From JAGWAJ01 sp965215155 (GTDB lineage Bacteria; Acidobacteriota; Vicinamibacteria; Vicinamibacterales; UBA8438): a DNA stretch of 64,000 nucleotides. Location: contig CBDCCY010000004.1 in the NCBI GenBank assembly GCA_965215155.1, forward strand, positions 2,418,001-2,482,000, given 5' to 3'. Position 1 is the first letter of the stretch, and each line of letters begins with the position of its first letter. This document shows positions 24,397 through 33,052 of the stretch, in pieces. A program made the position numbers and the translations under genes. Under the pieces are notes generated by a model that saw only the letters and a list, made by a program, of their open reading frames with translations, searched no databases and had not been told where the DNA came from.

Positions 24397-25128
24397 ATGG
24401 CGACCCCCAGCACTCGTCCTTCCTCCCCTGCGACAACGACGGCCCCCGGCGCTGCCACGACGGCGGCGTGCGGTTTGCAGGAGGGGTTGCGGCTCTCCCG
24501 TATCGAGTTCGAGCGCCGGTCTGCGGAGCGGCCGGACCTCAAGAAGGTCGAGCTCATCGATGGGGTCGTCCGCATGCCTTCCGCCGTCCGCTACGCCAGC
24601 CACGGGAAGCCGCACGCAGCCATGGTCTGGTGGCTCGCCACCTACGCGGTGGCGACACCGGGCGTTCGCGTGGTCGACAACGCGACGCTGCGGCTCGACG
24701 GCGATAACGATCTGCAGCCCGACGCCGCGCTGCTGATCGATCCGGGCTCCGGCGGCCAGGCGCGGGTGAGCGCGGACGACTACATCGAGGGCGCGCCGGA
24801 ACTGGTCGTGGAGATCGCCGCGAGCAGTGCGTCACGCGACCTGCACGACAAGCTCCGTGTGTACGAGCGGGACGGCGTTCGCGAGTACCTCGTCTGGCGC
24901 GTGCCGGATCGCCGGCTCGACTGGTTCGAGCTGGAGGGGGGCGCCTATCGGGTTCGGGCCGCGGAAGCGGCCGGCGTCGTCCGCAGCGCGGTGTTCCCCG
25001 GCCTGTGGCTGAACGTCGGCGCCCTCCTGAGCGATGATCTCGCCGCCGTCCTGCGGACCCTCCACGAGGGCGTGGCGGATCCGAGCCACGCCGCCTTCCT
25101 GAACGGGTTGCGCGCCCGACGTTCGTGA
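24397..25128 (+). CDS. Uma2 family endonuclease-like protein (paralogue 2)
   Basis: This is a close paralogue of the gene at 14671, with the same motifs: LQPDAALLIDP, EGAPELVVEIAASSASRDL and DKLRVYERDGVREYLVW. The protein has 243 residues from ATG 24397 (MATPSTRP). An in-frame ATG at 24361 is embedded in the conserved GCGTGGTATGTTG, which I read as promoter. The N-terminal 20-30 residues are Pro/Thr/Ala-rich and not conserved between the two. The gene follows the decayed HNH gene and closes the mobile island; the next gene is on the other strand. Confidence 0.85.
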   Translation: MATPSTRPSSPATTTAPGAATTAACGLQEGLRLSRIEFERRSAERPDLKKVELIDGVVRMPSAVRYASHGKPHAAMVWWLATYAVATPGVRVVDNATLRLDGDNDLQPDAALLIDPGSGGQARVSADDYIEGAPELVVEIAASSASRDLHDKLRVYERDGVREYLVWRVPDRRLDWFELEGGAYRVRAAEAAGVVRSAVFPGLWLNVGALLSDDLAAVLRTLHEGVADPSHAAFLNGLRARRS

Positions 25129-25236
25129 CGCCGGCCTGCGGCAACCATCGGGGCCCCGGGGCAGAGCTCTGCTCCGGGGGAACGGGCCATGCAAGCGTTG
25201 GCGCCGACTCGGGCTACCAGCGCCCGTCGGGGCGCG

Positions 25237-25746
25237 CTACGGACAGCGCACGGCCACTCCCGGATCGTGCCCGGCGATGGTGAGGATGCGCCAGCCGTCG
25301 TCGGTCATCACGAGTGTGTAGGTCCAGCCGTACTCGCCCAGCAGGCCGCCGTCCCGGTGGCGGCGGATGCCCCGGCCGCTGACGGTCGCCGCGCTGGCGC
25401 TGAGGACGCAGATGTTGCGCTCGGGCATGTCCGAGCCCGCGTATCCCTGCGCGTCGAGGCTCGCCCAGGCGTCGGCGACCGACTGGCGCACCTCGTCCCG
25501 CGTCCCGAGTGCGCTGCCGCCGCGGAAGAAGGGGACGTTGTAGGCATGCCGGGAGACCTCGTCGGCGGCGCCGGCCGAGTACCACGCGTAGTACTGATCG
25601 AAGAAGGCGTCCAGCTCGGCGCGCAGGGTCTCCCGCGAGGCCTCGTCGAGGGGCTGGGCCTCCGCGGGCATGCCGACGGTCAGGAGCGCGACCGCCAGCA
25701 AGGGCATCGAGAGCCACCGTGTCCTGTCCATCCTCATCCTGTCCAT
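25237..25746 (-). CDS. Secreted SnoaL/DUF4440-like (NTF2 fold) protein
   Basis: The protein has 169 residues. A signal peptide (WLSMPLLAVALLTVGMPAEAQ, cleavage after AEA) is followed by a single NTF2-like domain: a long N-terminal helix (ETLRAELDAFFDQYYAWYSAG), then strands ending in GLLGEYGWTYTLVMTDDGWRILTIAGH, the typical C-terminal signature of SnoaL/DUF4440 proteins. Such domains bind small ligands or act as isomerases or hydratases; no catalytic residues can be assigned. It stands alone on the minus strand, divergent from the PEP-utilising enzyme gene. Confidence 0.75.
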   Translation of the reverse strand: MDRMRMDRTRWLSMPLLAVALLTVGMPAEAQPLDEASRETLRAELDAFFDQYYAWYSAGAADEVSRHAYNVPFFRGGSALGTRDEVRQSVADAWASLDAQGYAGSDMPERNICVLSASAATVSGRGIRRHRDGGLLGEYGWTYTLVMTDDGWRILTIAGHDPGVAVRCP

Positions 25747-26027
25747 CCTCTCCTTGCCGCACCCGGCGCCGCGTCGGCCCGTCTCGGGCCAGGCGCGCGA
25801 CCCGCGGCGGGCCGACCGATGGCGAGTCCCCGCGCTATCGTCCTACCGGTCGACCGGGCTTCGGGAGCAGGCTGCCCCGCGGACCGCTGGGTCGTCCCGG
25901 GTCGCGCTTCGCCCAGGCTAATCCCGTCGCCGGCCTTCGTCGGCGCAGACTACACGATGGTACGATGGGATGAGCGGCGACGCCCGTTGCTGCGGCAACC
26001 CGTGCGCACCGCTCGACCCCTCTCCCG

Positions 26028-28691
26028 ATGCCGACGACCACCGCACCGACCGGAGAATCAGACCCGCACGACCCGTTGCTGACCTGGGACGAGGCGTTCG
26101 ACGCCGGCACCGCCGTGGTCGGGGGCAAGGGCTGGAACCTCGCCCGGCTCGCGCGCTACGGCTTCGCGGTACCGCGGGGCGGCGTCGTGGCCGCCTCGGT
26201 CTACGCCGGGCTGTTCCGTACCGCCGATGTCGCCGCGCTGGCCGCTCCCCTCGCGGCGGTGACCGCGGGCGACGTCGAACGCGCCGACGTGCAGTCGGAG
26301 CTCGCCGCGCTCCGCGATCTGATCGTTGGGACGGGCCTGCCTCCTGGCACCCGCGAGGCCGTCGGCCGGTTCCTGGACCGCGCCGGGCTGGAGGGACGTC
26401 CGCTCGCCGTCCGCTCCTCCGCCGTGGCGGAGGATGGAGCCGACGCGGCGTTCGCCGGCGTCCATGAGAGCCGGCTCGGCGTGACCGGGCTCGACGCGGT
26501 GTGCGCGGCCGTGTTGCGTTGCTTCGCCTCGTTGTGGACGCCCCACGCCGTTGCCTACCGGCGGCGGATGGGGGTGGCGGACGACGCCACGCCGTGCGCG
26601 GTGGTGCTCTGCGAGATGGTCGGCGACCCCCGCCGTGGCCCGGCGGCAGCCGGCGTCGCCTTCTCGTGCGACCCCGTGACCGGCGAGCGGCAGGTCGTCA
26701 CCATCGAGCTGGCCGCGGGGCCGGGCGACGCCGTCGTCCAGGGCGCGGTCGCGCCCCAGCGGTACGCGGTTCGGCGGGCCGGCCCGGAGACGGAAATCGC
26801 GCGGCTGGACGAGACCGGCGACGCCCCCATCCTCGACGACGGTGCGATCGGGACACTGGCCGGGCTCGTGCTGCGTGTCCACTGGGCGCTCGGCGACGGG
26901 GACGCGCCGCAGGACGTCGAATGGGCCCACGACGGCCGGACCTTCTGGATGCTGCAGTCGCGCCCGGTGACCCGCCTGCCGCGGTGGACCTTCCCGGGCG
27001 TGCCCACCCGGACCCCGACCTGGTCGGACGGCAACATCCGGGACTCGTTCCCCCGGCCCCTGACTACGGCCACCTGGTCCCTGCTGGACGCGACCGGGCA
27101 GGCGGTGGTGTACGCCTCGGCCCAGTTCGTTGAGTACCCGCTGCCGCGCGGCATGCAGGTGCTACGGCGTTTCGGCGGCCGGCCCTACTTCGATCTCGAC
27201 AGCCTGCAGTGGAGCCTCTACGACTCGATCGGCATCCTGCCGGCCGACACGAACCTCACGATGGGCGGATTCCAGCCGGAGATTCCGGTCCCGGGTGAGA
27301 GCCCGCTGCGCGGCCGCGCCGGGCTCGCCCGCGCACGGCGACGACTGCGGCTGGTGGGTCGACTGCGGCGGTTCCAGCGCGACGCCTCCCAGCGCATCGA
27401 CGCGATGGTCGCGCAGGCCAGGCAGGGTCGCGCGATCGATCTCCCGATCCTGAGCGACGATCGGCTGCTGGCGCGATTCCGGGAGGTGCAGTCGCTGGGT
27501 GTCGCGTACGAACCCGTCCTGCAGCTTGCCGCCACCTACAGCGGCGTGTGGGCGAGGGCGCTGGAGTGGGTGCTCGAGCGGGCCGGCCGCGGGAAGGCGC
27601 GGTCGCTGGTCTCCCGTCTGCTGGCGGCCTCGGGGGACGTGGCCAGCGCCGAGCACGGGTTCCGCCTGCAGGAACTCGCCGACAGCGTCGCCGGCGACGC
27701 TGCCGCGGTGGCCGCGCTGCGGGATCCCGACCCGTGGGCTTGGCGCAGGCTGCCGGCGGATGCCCCGTTCCGGGTCGCGATGGAGGACTACCTGGACCGC
27801 TTCGGCCACCGGGCGGTGTTCGAGATGGAGCTCGCCAGCACGCGCTGGGCCGAGGATCCGCACTACGTGCTCGAGCAGGTGCGCTTCCACCTCGACCATC
27901 CGCCGGCCGGCGACGCACGGTCGCGGGCGGCCGACGTGCGGCGGCGGGCGGAAGCGGAGCTGGCCGCGTTCCCCGCCGTCCTCCGGCCCGTGGCGCGGTG
28001 GGTGCTGGCGCGCGCCCGGCGCGGCGCCGCGTTGCGGGAGAACGCCAAGTCGGGGTCGGCCGCGGCCATCGCCCTCGTCCGCCAGATGTGCCTCGAGGTG
28101 GGACAGCGATTGCAGGCGGCCGGCCGCATCGCCGCCGCGGACGACGTCTTCCATCTCAGCATCGTCGAGGTCGAGGCGTGGATGACCGGAAGCTGGGACG
28201 GGGCGGGCGCCGACGCGCTGGTCGCCGACCGCCGGGCGCGCCTCGCCGCCCAGCAGGATCTGGTGCTGCCCGGCGTGATCGAGGAATCGCCGGCGGCGCC
28301 GCGGAGCGCAGACTCGCGGACCGCGGCCACCACCGCGACGCCCGAGCCGGGCGGGGATGCGTGGAGCGGGGTCGCGGCGGCGCCCGGCGAGGCCGAAGGC
28401 GCGGCCTGCGTGCTGCGGACGCCCCACGACGGCGGCCGCATGGGCCGCAACGACGTGCTGGTGGCGCCCTCTACCGACCCGGGCTGGACGCCGCTGTTCC
28501 TGCGCGCCTCGGCGCTGGTGACGGAGACCGGCGGCTACCTGTCGCACGGCGCCGTCGTGGCGCGCGAGTTCGGGCTGCCGGCCGTGGTCAACGTGCGCCA
28601 CGCCATGCGCACCCTGACCGACGGCGACCGCCTGCGGGTCGACGGCACCGCCGGCCGGGTCATCCGTGTCGCGCGTTCACCGGAGCGGTGA
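26028..28691 (+). CDS. PEP/pyruvate-binding domain protein, rifampicin phosphotransferase-like
   Basis: The protein has 887 residues in three parts. An N-terminal ATP-grasp/PPDK_N domain (about 15-320) has VVGGKGWNLARLARYGFAVP, PLAVRSSAVAEDG and QDVEWAHDGRTFWMLQSRPV. A long helical middle domain follows (about 325-760). A C-terminal swivelling phosphohistidine domain has GGYLSHGAVVAREFGLPAVV, with His840 the likely phosphocarrier. Length and order match rifampicin phosphotransferases, not PEP synthase, which has a C-terminal TIM barrel. The reaction would be ATP-dependent phosphotransfer to a small molecule held by the middle domain; whether rifampicin is the substrate cannot be read. A TACGAT -10 box lies at 25961. 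Confidence 0.8.
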   Translation: MPTTTAPTGESDPHDPLLTWDEAFDAGTAVVGGKGWNLARLARYGFAVPRGGVVAASVYAGLFRTADVAALAAPLAAVTAGDVERADVQSELAALRDLIVGTGLPPGTREAVGRFLDRAGLEGRPLAVRSSAVAEDGADAAFAGVHESRLGVTGLDAVCAAVLRCFASLWTPHAVAYRRRMGVADDATPCAVVLCEMVGDPRRGPAAAGVAFSCDPVTGERQVVTIELAAGPGDAVVQGAVAPQRYAVRRAGPETEIARLDETGDAPILDDGAIGTLAGLVLRVHWALGDGDAPQDVEWAHDGRTFWMLQSRPVTRLPRWTFPGVPTRTPTWSDGNIRDSFPRPLTTATWSLLDATGQAVVYASAQFVEYPLPRGMQVLRRFGGRPYFDLDSLQWSLYDSIGILPADTNLTMGGFQPEIPVPGESPLRGRAGLARARRRLRLVGRLRRFQRDASQRIDAMVAQARQGRAIDLPILSDDRLLARFREVQSLGVAYEPVLQLAATYSGVWARALEWVLERAGRGKARSLVSRLLAASGDVASAEHGFRLQELADSVAGDAAAVAALRDPDPWAWRRLPADAPFRVAMEDYLDRFGHRAVFEMELASTRWAEDPHYVLEQVRFHLDHPPAGDARSRAADVRRRAEAELAAFPAVLRPVARWVLARARRGAALRENAKSGSAAAIALVRQMCLEVGQRLQAAGRIAAADDVFHLSIVEVEAWMTGSWDGAGADALVADRRARLAAQQDLVLPGVIEESPAAPRSADSRTAATTATPEPGGDAWSGVAAAPGEAEGAACVLRTPHDGGRMGRNDVLVAPSTDPGWTPLFLRASALVTETGGYLSHGAVVAREFGLPAVVNVRHAMRTLTDGDRLRVDGTAGRVIRVARSPER

Positions 28692-28697
28692 CGCTTC

Positions 28698-29675
28698 TCA
28701 GTCCTGCTCGCCTTCCTGCTGCAGACGCTCCGCCCGCCGCTCACCGCCCAGGATGTTGGGCATGGCGTAGTTGCCCTCGTGGCAGGCGTACTCGAACAGC
28801 GGCAACTCGGTCATCCGCATCGGGATCTGGGCCGTCCAGGGCGCCGTCCACGTGGCGGGGTCGCTGATCGTGAACTCGTAGAGCAGCGTGTCGGCGTCGA
28901 CACGCGTGAACCGCTCGACGAGGTGGCGGCCCTTGGTCGAGCCGCGGTAGCCGTGCTTGTCGCTGAAGTCGATCGTCTCGACGACCAGCGTGTCGCCCTC
29001 CCACTGTCCGCGCGATTCGCCCGTCCACGACTCGATGTCGGGCCGCGGGCGCCCGTCGAGCGGAATGATGCGCGAGTCGTGGACCATCTCGTTGAGCACG
29101 ACGACGTGGTCCGGCGTCTGGAAGAGCTGCATCTGCTGGTTGTAGAACCCGGGGGTCATCGGCGGACCGGTGTTGAACCCGAGGATGCAGCGGTCGAACG
29201 CGTTGCGGTCGAGATACGTGTCCGCCGGGTGGGCCTCCCGATACGCCCGCCGTTCGTCCGCGCGCCGCTGTCCTTCCTCCGTCAGGGCGGGGATGCGCCC
29301 GTCCGGCGGATCGACGATGAGCGACGTGCGCCGACTGTCGATGACGGTCGTGCCGAAGTCGAGCCAGAAGTTGTTGTAGCCGCCGACGTTGCCCCCGGCC
29401 TCGGTCCGGCGCGGCGCCGCCTCCCAGAGGCGGATGTTGCGGTCGACCGCCTCCTGCTCGATGTTGGCGGCCTCTTCCTCCGTCAGGAACGCCTGCTCCC
29501 CGCGGTCCTGGGGCCGCTCGAGCGGCGTGGCCGTCTTGAAGTCCCAGATGCCCTGCAGGTCGGGCGCGCCCCACGGCGTCCGCGGCGCGTCCTGGCCCGC
29601 GGCCGAGCCGGCCGCGAACAGCACGAGCACAACCAGCAGCGCCGGTGCGACGCTGCGACGATTCACGACTGTCAT
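28698..29675 (-). CDS. Conserved secreted protein of unknown function
   Basis: The protein has 325 residues from ATG 29675. A signal peptide (APALLVVLVLFAAGSAAGQ) is followed by a domain with TPWGAPDLQGIWDFKTATPL, VDPPDGRIPALTEEGQRR, NEMVHDSRIIPLDGR, WEGDTLVVETIDFSDKHGY and LFEYACHEGNYAMPNIL. I know this pattern from many Acidobacteria proteins without assigned function. The conserved His, Asp and Tyr residues and beta-rich appearance would suit a ligand-binding or enzymatic periplasmic domain. It lies 98 bp downstream of a cyclase-family gene on the same strand, behind the PQQ dehydrogenase, and may belong to the same transcription unit. Confidence 0.8.
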   Translation of the reverse strand: MTVVNRRSVAPALLVVLVLFAAGSAAGQDAPRTPWGAPDLQGIWDFKTATPLERPQDRGEQAFLTEEEAANIEQEAVDRNIRLWEAAPRRTEAGGNVGGYNNFWLDFGTTVIDSRRTSLIVDPPDGRIPALTEEGQRRADERRAYREAHPADTYLDRNAFDRCILGFNTGPPMTPGFYNQQMQLFQTPDHVVVLNEMVHDSRIIPLDGRPRPDIESWTGESRGQWEGDTLVVETIDFSDKHGYRGSTKGRHLVERFTRVDADTLLYEFTISDPATWTAPWTAQIPMRMTELPLFEYACHEGNYAMPNILGGERRAERLQQEGEQD

Positions 29676-29773
29676 CAATCTAGCCCCCAAATGTACGGGC
29701 GCCCGCCTCGCAGGGCCGCCCCAGCCGTCTACAGTAGCCCTTGGCGGAGGCCCTGTAAACCGAGGGCGAGCCG

Positions 29774-30712
29774 TTAGAACACCGCGAGGGGATTGATGGC
29801 GGACCCGGCGCCGTTGGGCACGCGCAATGGCGCGATGACGAACAGGAACTCGTAGCGGTCGAGCTCGGCGGCGGTGGCGGCGAGGGGCTCGAGGTCGGCG
29901 CCGTCGATGAGCGGCATGCCGAGGGCGACCAGCGTGAACATGTGCATCGGGAGCGTCGTGCGGCCCTCGATGGGGCCGCCGTCGACGACGCCGCTGTCGG
30001 CGAGCAGGAGCGCGATGTCGCGCTCGCGGAGGAACGGCATGATGGAGTTGTCGAAACCGCCGCTCCCCTCCGTCCAGAGGAAGAGGGCGTCGCCGGCGGT
30101 GATCGTGATACCGGTCTCGCGCTCCCACGCCTCGATGTCCTCGGCGTCGACGCGCTCGGCGCCCGGCATGCTCATCAGGAGGCCGCGGGTGACGACGCCG
30201 TCGCGGATCGGATAGACGCCGTTCTTCGTGCAGCCGTCGGCGACCGTGGCGGTCTCGTCGAAGCGGCGGCCGTTGTAGGTCATGCCGTCCCAGGCCACGT
30301 GGCAGAGCGCGTCGAGGTGGGTGAGGGGGCTGCCGTGGTAGCCGATGCGGTGCTGCTCCTCAATCCACGCCGCGCGCTCGCCGAGGCCGGGCCCGCCGTA
30401 GGCGAACACGTTCTCGAAGCCGCGCTGGAACGTCGCGGCCTGCCCGACCACCGGGTCGCGGGAGAGGGAGACCGTGCGGCCGGTGCGCACGAGCGCCGCC
30501 GCCTCGACGCGCTTCGCGTCGGTGATGAGATTGAGCGTTCCGAGCTCGTCGTCGGGGCCCCAGCGGCCCCAGTTGGAGAGCTCCGCCATCCAGCGATCGA
30601 ACTGCTCGGGGGTGACGCTCTGCCCGGCGTCTTCCTGCTGCGCTTCGGCGCCGGCGGCCAGAAGGGCGAGAGTGAGGACGAAGGCGATGCCGTGTGCGGC
30701 CCTGGCGTTCAT
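29774..30712 (-). CDS. Cyclase family protein (kynurenine formamidase-like), secreted
   Basis: The protein has 312 residues from ATG 30712, with a GGAGG ribosome-binding site. A signal peptide (IAFVLTLALLAAGAEA) is followed by a metal-dependent cyclase/formamidase domain with the ligand motif HGSPLTHLDALCHV, a variant of HxGTHxDxPxH, and ITAGDALFLWTEG. Members hydrolyse amides, lactones or esters using Zn or Mn. The ATG overlaps the stop codon of the PQQ dehydrogenase (ATGA), so translation is probably coupled. A periplasmic hydrolase downstream of a periplasmic alcohol dehydrogenase suggests consecutive steps, for example lactone opening; this is inference. Confidence 0.85.
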   Translation of the reverse strand: MNARAAHGIAFVLTLALLAAGAEAQQEDAGQSVTPEQFDRWMAELSNWGRWGPDDELGTLNLITDAKRVEAAALVRTGRTVSLSRDPVVGQAATFQRGFENVFAYGGPGLGERAAWIEEQHRIGYHGSPLTHLDALCHVAWDGMTYNGRRFDETATVADGCTKNGVYPIRDGVVTRGLLMSMPGAERVDAEDIEAWERETGITITAGDALFLWTEGSGGFDNSIMPFLRERDIALLLADSGVVDGGPIEGRTTLPMHMFTLVALGMPLIDGADLEPLAATAAELDRYEFLFVIAPLRVPNGAGSAINPLAVF

Positions 30713-32376
30713 CGGGTCTCCTCCCGGTCGGCGTCGAGGCCGAAGGTGAAGATGACGTTCCCGGCCGCGATGGTCACGTACTGCTGCCCGTCGACGGCGT
30801 AGGTGATGGGCGACGCGCGCACCTGGGCCCCCACCGCGACGTGCCACAGCTCGCGGCCGGTCGCGGCGTCGAGCGCGTAGAAGTAGCCGTCGACGCTTCC
30901 GCCGAAGACGAGGTCGCCGGCCGTGGCGAGCAGGCCGGCCCAGGTGTGCGGCTGCACGCGGTACTCCCAGCGCAGATCGCCGGTCAACGGGTCGAGGGCG
31001 CGCACGGCGCTCGTGTACTCCTCGATGGGCTGGAACTGGATCTGGCCGCCCCCGATGAAGCGGTCGCCCTCGACGTACTCCTCGTCGCGGATGAAGAAGC
31101 GCGCCTCGCCGTCGTAGGCCATCACGTAGAACAGTTCCGTCCGCGGGCTGAACGCGGGCGACATCCAGTTCGTGGCGCCGGCCGCCGAAGGCGAGACCAC
31201 CACGCCCTCCTCGCTGGGGAACAGTCCCGGCACGCGGATCGGCCGGCCGCTGTCGTCGAGGCCCGAGGCCCACGTCATGCGAGCGAAGGGCCGGCCGGTG
31301 AGGAACTCGCCGGTCTCGCGGTCGAGCGTGTAGTAGAAGCCGTTGCGGTTCGCCCAGAGCATCAGGCGCCGACGCTCGCCGTCGACGTCCAGGTCGGCCA
31401 GGATCGGGATCTGGATGGCGTCCCAGTCGTGCACGTCATGCGGCGTGAACTGGAAATACCACGCCATGTCGCCGCTGTCGCCGTCGAGGGCCAGCACGGA
31501 GTCGGCGTACAGGTTGTCGCCGAGGCGAACCTCGCCGTTGTAGTCGGGGCCGGGGTTGCCGGTGCCCCAGTAGACGAGGTCGAGGTCCGGGTCGTAGGAG
31601 CCGGTGATCCAGGTCGGCGAGCCGCCGGTGCGCCACGACTCCCCGGCCCAGGTGCGGTTGTCGGGATGGTCGGGCCCCGGGATCGTGTAGGTCCGCCAGG
31701 CGCGCGCGCCGCTCTCGGCGTCGTAGGCATCGAGGAAGCCGCGGATGCCGAACTCGCCGCCCGCGATGCCGGTCACCACGCGGTCCTTGACGACCAGCGG
31801 CGCCGCGGTCTTGCTGTAGCCGCCGCGGTGATCGGCCACCTCGGCCTGCCAGCGGAGGTTGCCCGTGCGGGCGTCGACGGCGGCGAGGTGGGCGTCGAGG
31901 GTGCTCATGTAGAGCGTCTCGTCCAGGATGGCCACGCCCCGGTTGTTCCGCCCGCAGCAGATGCGGAGGTCGTCCGGCAGCTCGTGCTCGTAGCGCCAGT
32001 ACTCGCGCCCGGTCGCGGCGTCGAGCGCCACCACGTTGCTCGGCGCCTCGGTCACGAACATCACGCCGTCGACGACCAGCGGCGTGGTTTCGGCGCGGTC
32101 GAGGGCCGAGAGCTGGTAGGCCCACTTGAGCTCCAGATCGCCCACGTTCCCGGCGTGCACCTGGTCGAGCCGGCTGTAGCGCTTGCTGTCGAACGTGCCC
32201 GAGTACATCAGCCAGTTGTGCGGCTCGTCGGCCGCCGCCAGCAGCCGCTCCCACGTGACGGGCGAGAACGACGGGGTACCGGCATCCGCAGGGGGCGCCT
32301 CGTCCGCCGGCGGCTCCTGGGCGGACGCGGGCGCGACGAACGCGAGCAACGCAAGGGCGACGGCGAGCCTCTTCAT
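30709..32376 (-). CDS. PQQ-dependent alcohol dehydrogenase, methanol/ethanol type
   Basis: The protein has 555 residues, with a signal peptide (RLAVALALLAFVAPASAQ). It forms an eight-bladed propeller with the vicinal cysteines C140-C141 (LRICCGRNNRGVA) that form the disulfide over PQQ. The proposed catalytic Asp is D319 (FTPHDVHDWDAIQ). Two residues after it stands Ile rather than the extra Asp of lanthanide-dependent XoxF enzymes, so Ca2+ is the likelier metal. There is no C-terminal cytochrome c domain, so electrons go to a separate carrier. The gene is first in a coupled run with the cyclase and a secreted protein. Confidence 0.9.
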   Translation of the reverse strand: MKRLAVALALLAFVAPASAQEPPADEAPPADAGTPSFSPVTWERLLAAADEPHNWLMYSGTFDSKRYSRLDQVHAGNVGDLELKWAYQLSALDRAETTPLVVDGVMFVTEAPSNVVALDAATGREYWRYEHELPDDLRICCGRNNRGVAILDETLYMSTLDAHLAAVDARTGNLRWQAEVADHRGGYSKTAAPLVVKDRVVTGIAGGEFGIRGFLDAYDAESGARAWRTYTIPGPDHPDNRTWAGESWRTGGSPTWITGSYDPDLDLVYWGTGNPGPDYNGEVRLGDNLYADSVLALDGDSGDMAWYFQFTPHDVHDWDAIQIPILADLDVDGERRRLMLWANRNGFYYTLDRETGEFLTGRPFARMTWASGLDDSGRPIRVPGLFPSEEGVVVSPSAAGATNWMSPAFSPRTELFYVMAYDGEARFFIRDEEYVEGDRFIGGGQIQFQPIEEYTSAVRALDPLTGDLRWEYRVQPHTWAGLLATAGDLVFGGSVDGYFYALDAATGRELWHVAVGAQVRASPITYAVDGQQYVTIAAGNVIFTFGLDADREETR

Positions 32377-32547
32377 CGGTCAGCTCCTTCCGCGGCGGCG
32401 GCAGCATTGCCGCGGGAGAACGGCCCCGCGCGGCCCGCGCCCAGCACCACCCGCAGTATACGGCCTGACCTCTTGCGCACGGCCGGATGCCGAATCGCGC
32501 TACCTGCCCGCCCGCTGCCGACCGCAATTCGGCCGGGCGGCGGGAGG

Positions 32548-32633
32548 GAGCGACCCGCGCGCGTCCGCCGCGCCTCGCCGCCCCAGCGGTCTACACCCCT
32601 GCCGAGAGCGACCCGCGCGCGCCCGCCGCGCCT
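32548..32633. repeat. Pair of 28-bp direct repeats at the end of a gene
   Basis: GAGCGACCCGCGCGCG followed by (T/C)CCGCCGCGCCT occurs at 32548-32575 and 32606-32633 with one mismatch. The second copy touches the stop codon of the minus-strand gene at 32632. The rest of the 32377-32547 spacer holds nothing recognisable apart from a GTATACGG near 32456. Confidence 0.6.
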
Positions 32634-33048
32634 ACCAGCCGAATCGCCGGGTGACCGCGAACCGCTGCGGCGAGACCTGGACGTCGAGATCGCGGGTCAC
32701 GCGGTTCTCCGGCAGCGTCAGCAGGACGGCGCCGAGGCCGATGGCCCCGATGCCCGCCCACATCAGGCCGGGGCGCTCGAACGTGATGCGGACCGAGGCG
32801 TCCCGCAGGTCGGTGTCGTAGGGCGGGCCGGGACTTTCGTAGTAGCACTGCGTCGTCTGGTGCTGGTACCTGTGGGTGCTGTAGCCGTCGGGGCAGATGT
32901 CGCCCTCGTAGTTGAACGCCGCGAGCAGGAGGCCCGCTCCCGTCGCGACCGAGATCCAGCCCACGGTGTCGCGCGACTGCGCCTCCGCGGGCGCCGCGGC
33001 CAGCATCACCGCGACGACGAACGCTGCGAACGCGGCGACAGTCCTCAT
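32632..33048 (-). CDS. Exported small membrane-associated protein
   Basis: The protein has 138 residues: a signal peptide (VAAFAAFVVAVMLAAAPAEAQ), a second hydrophobic stretch (VGWISVATGAGLLLAAF), a Tyr/Gln-rich loop with two cysteines (DICPDGY, TTQCYYE), and a third hydrophobic segment (PGLMWAGIGAIGLGAVLLTL) ending in QRFAVTRRFGW. The terminal aromatic residue and short length recall small envelope proteins, but I do not recognise a family. The stop of the upstream SBF gene lies 4 bp before its start, so the two genes form an operon. Confidence 0.6.
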   Translation of the reverse strand: MRTVAAFAAFVVAVMLAAAPAEAQSRDTVGWISVATGAGLLLAAFNYEGDICPDGYSTHRYQHQTTQCYYESPGPPYDTDLRDASVRITFERPGLMWAGIGAIGLGAVLLTLPENRVTRDLDVQVSPQRFAVTRRFGW

Positions 33049-33052
33049 CGGG

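Noticed and set aside
30709..32376. Lanthanide-dependent (XoxF-type) dehydrogenase
   Set aside because: The residue two positions after the catalytic Asp is Ile, not the additional Asp that marks lanthanide enzymes.
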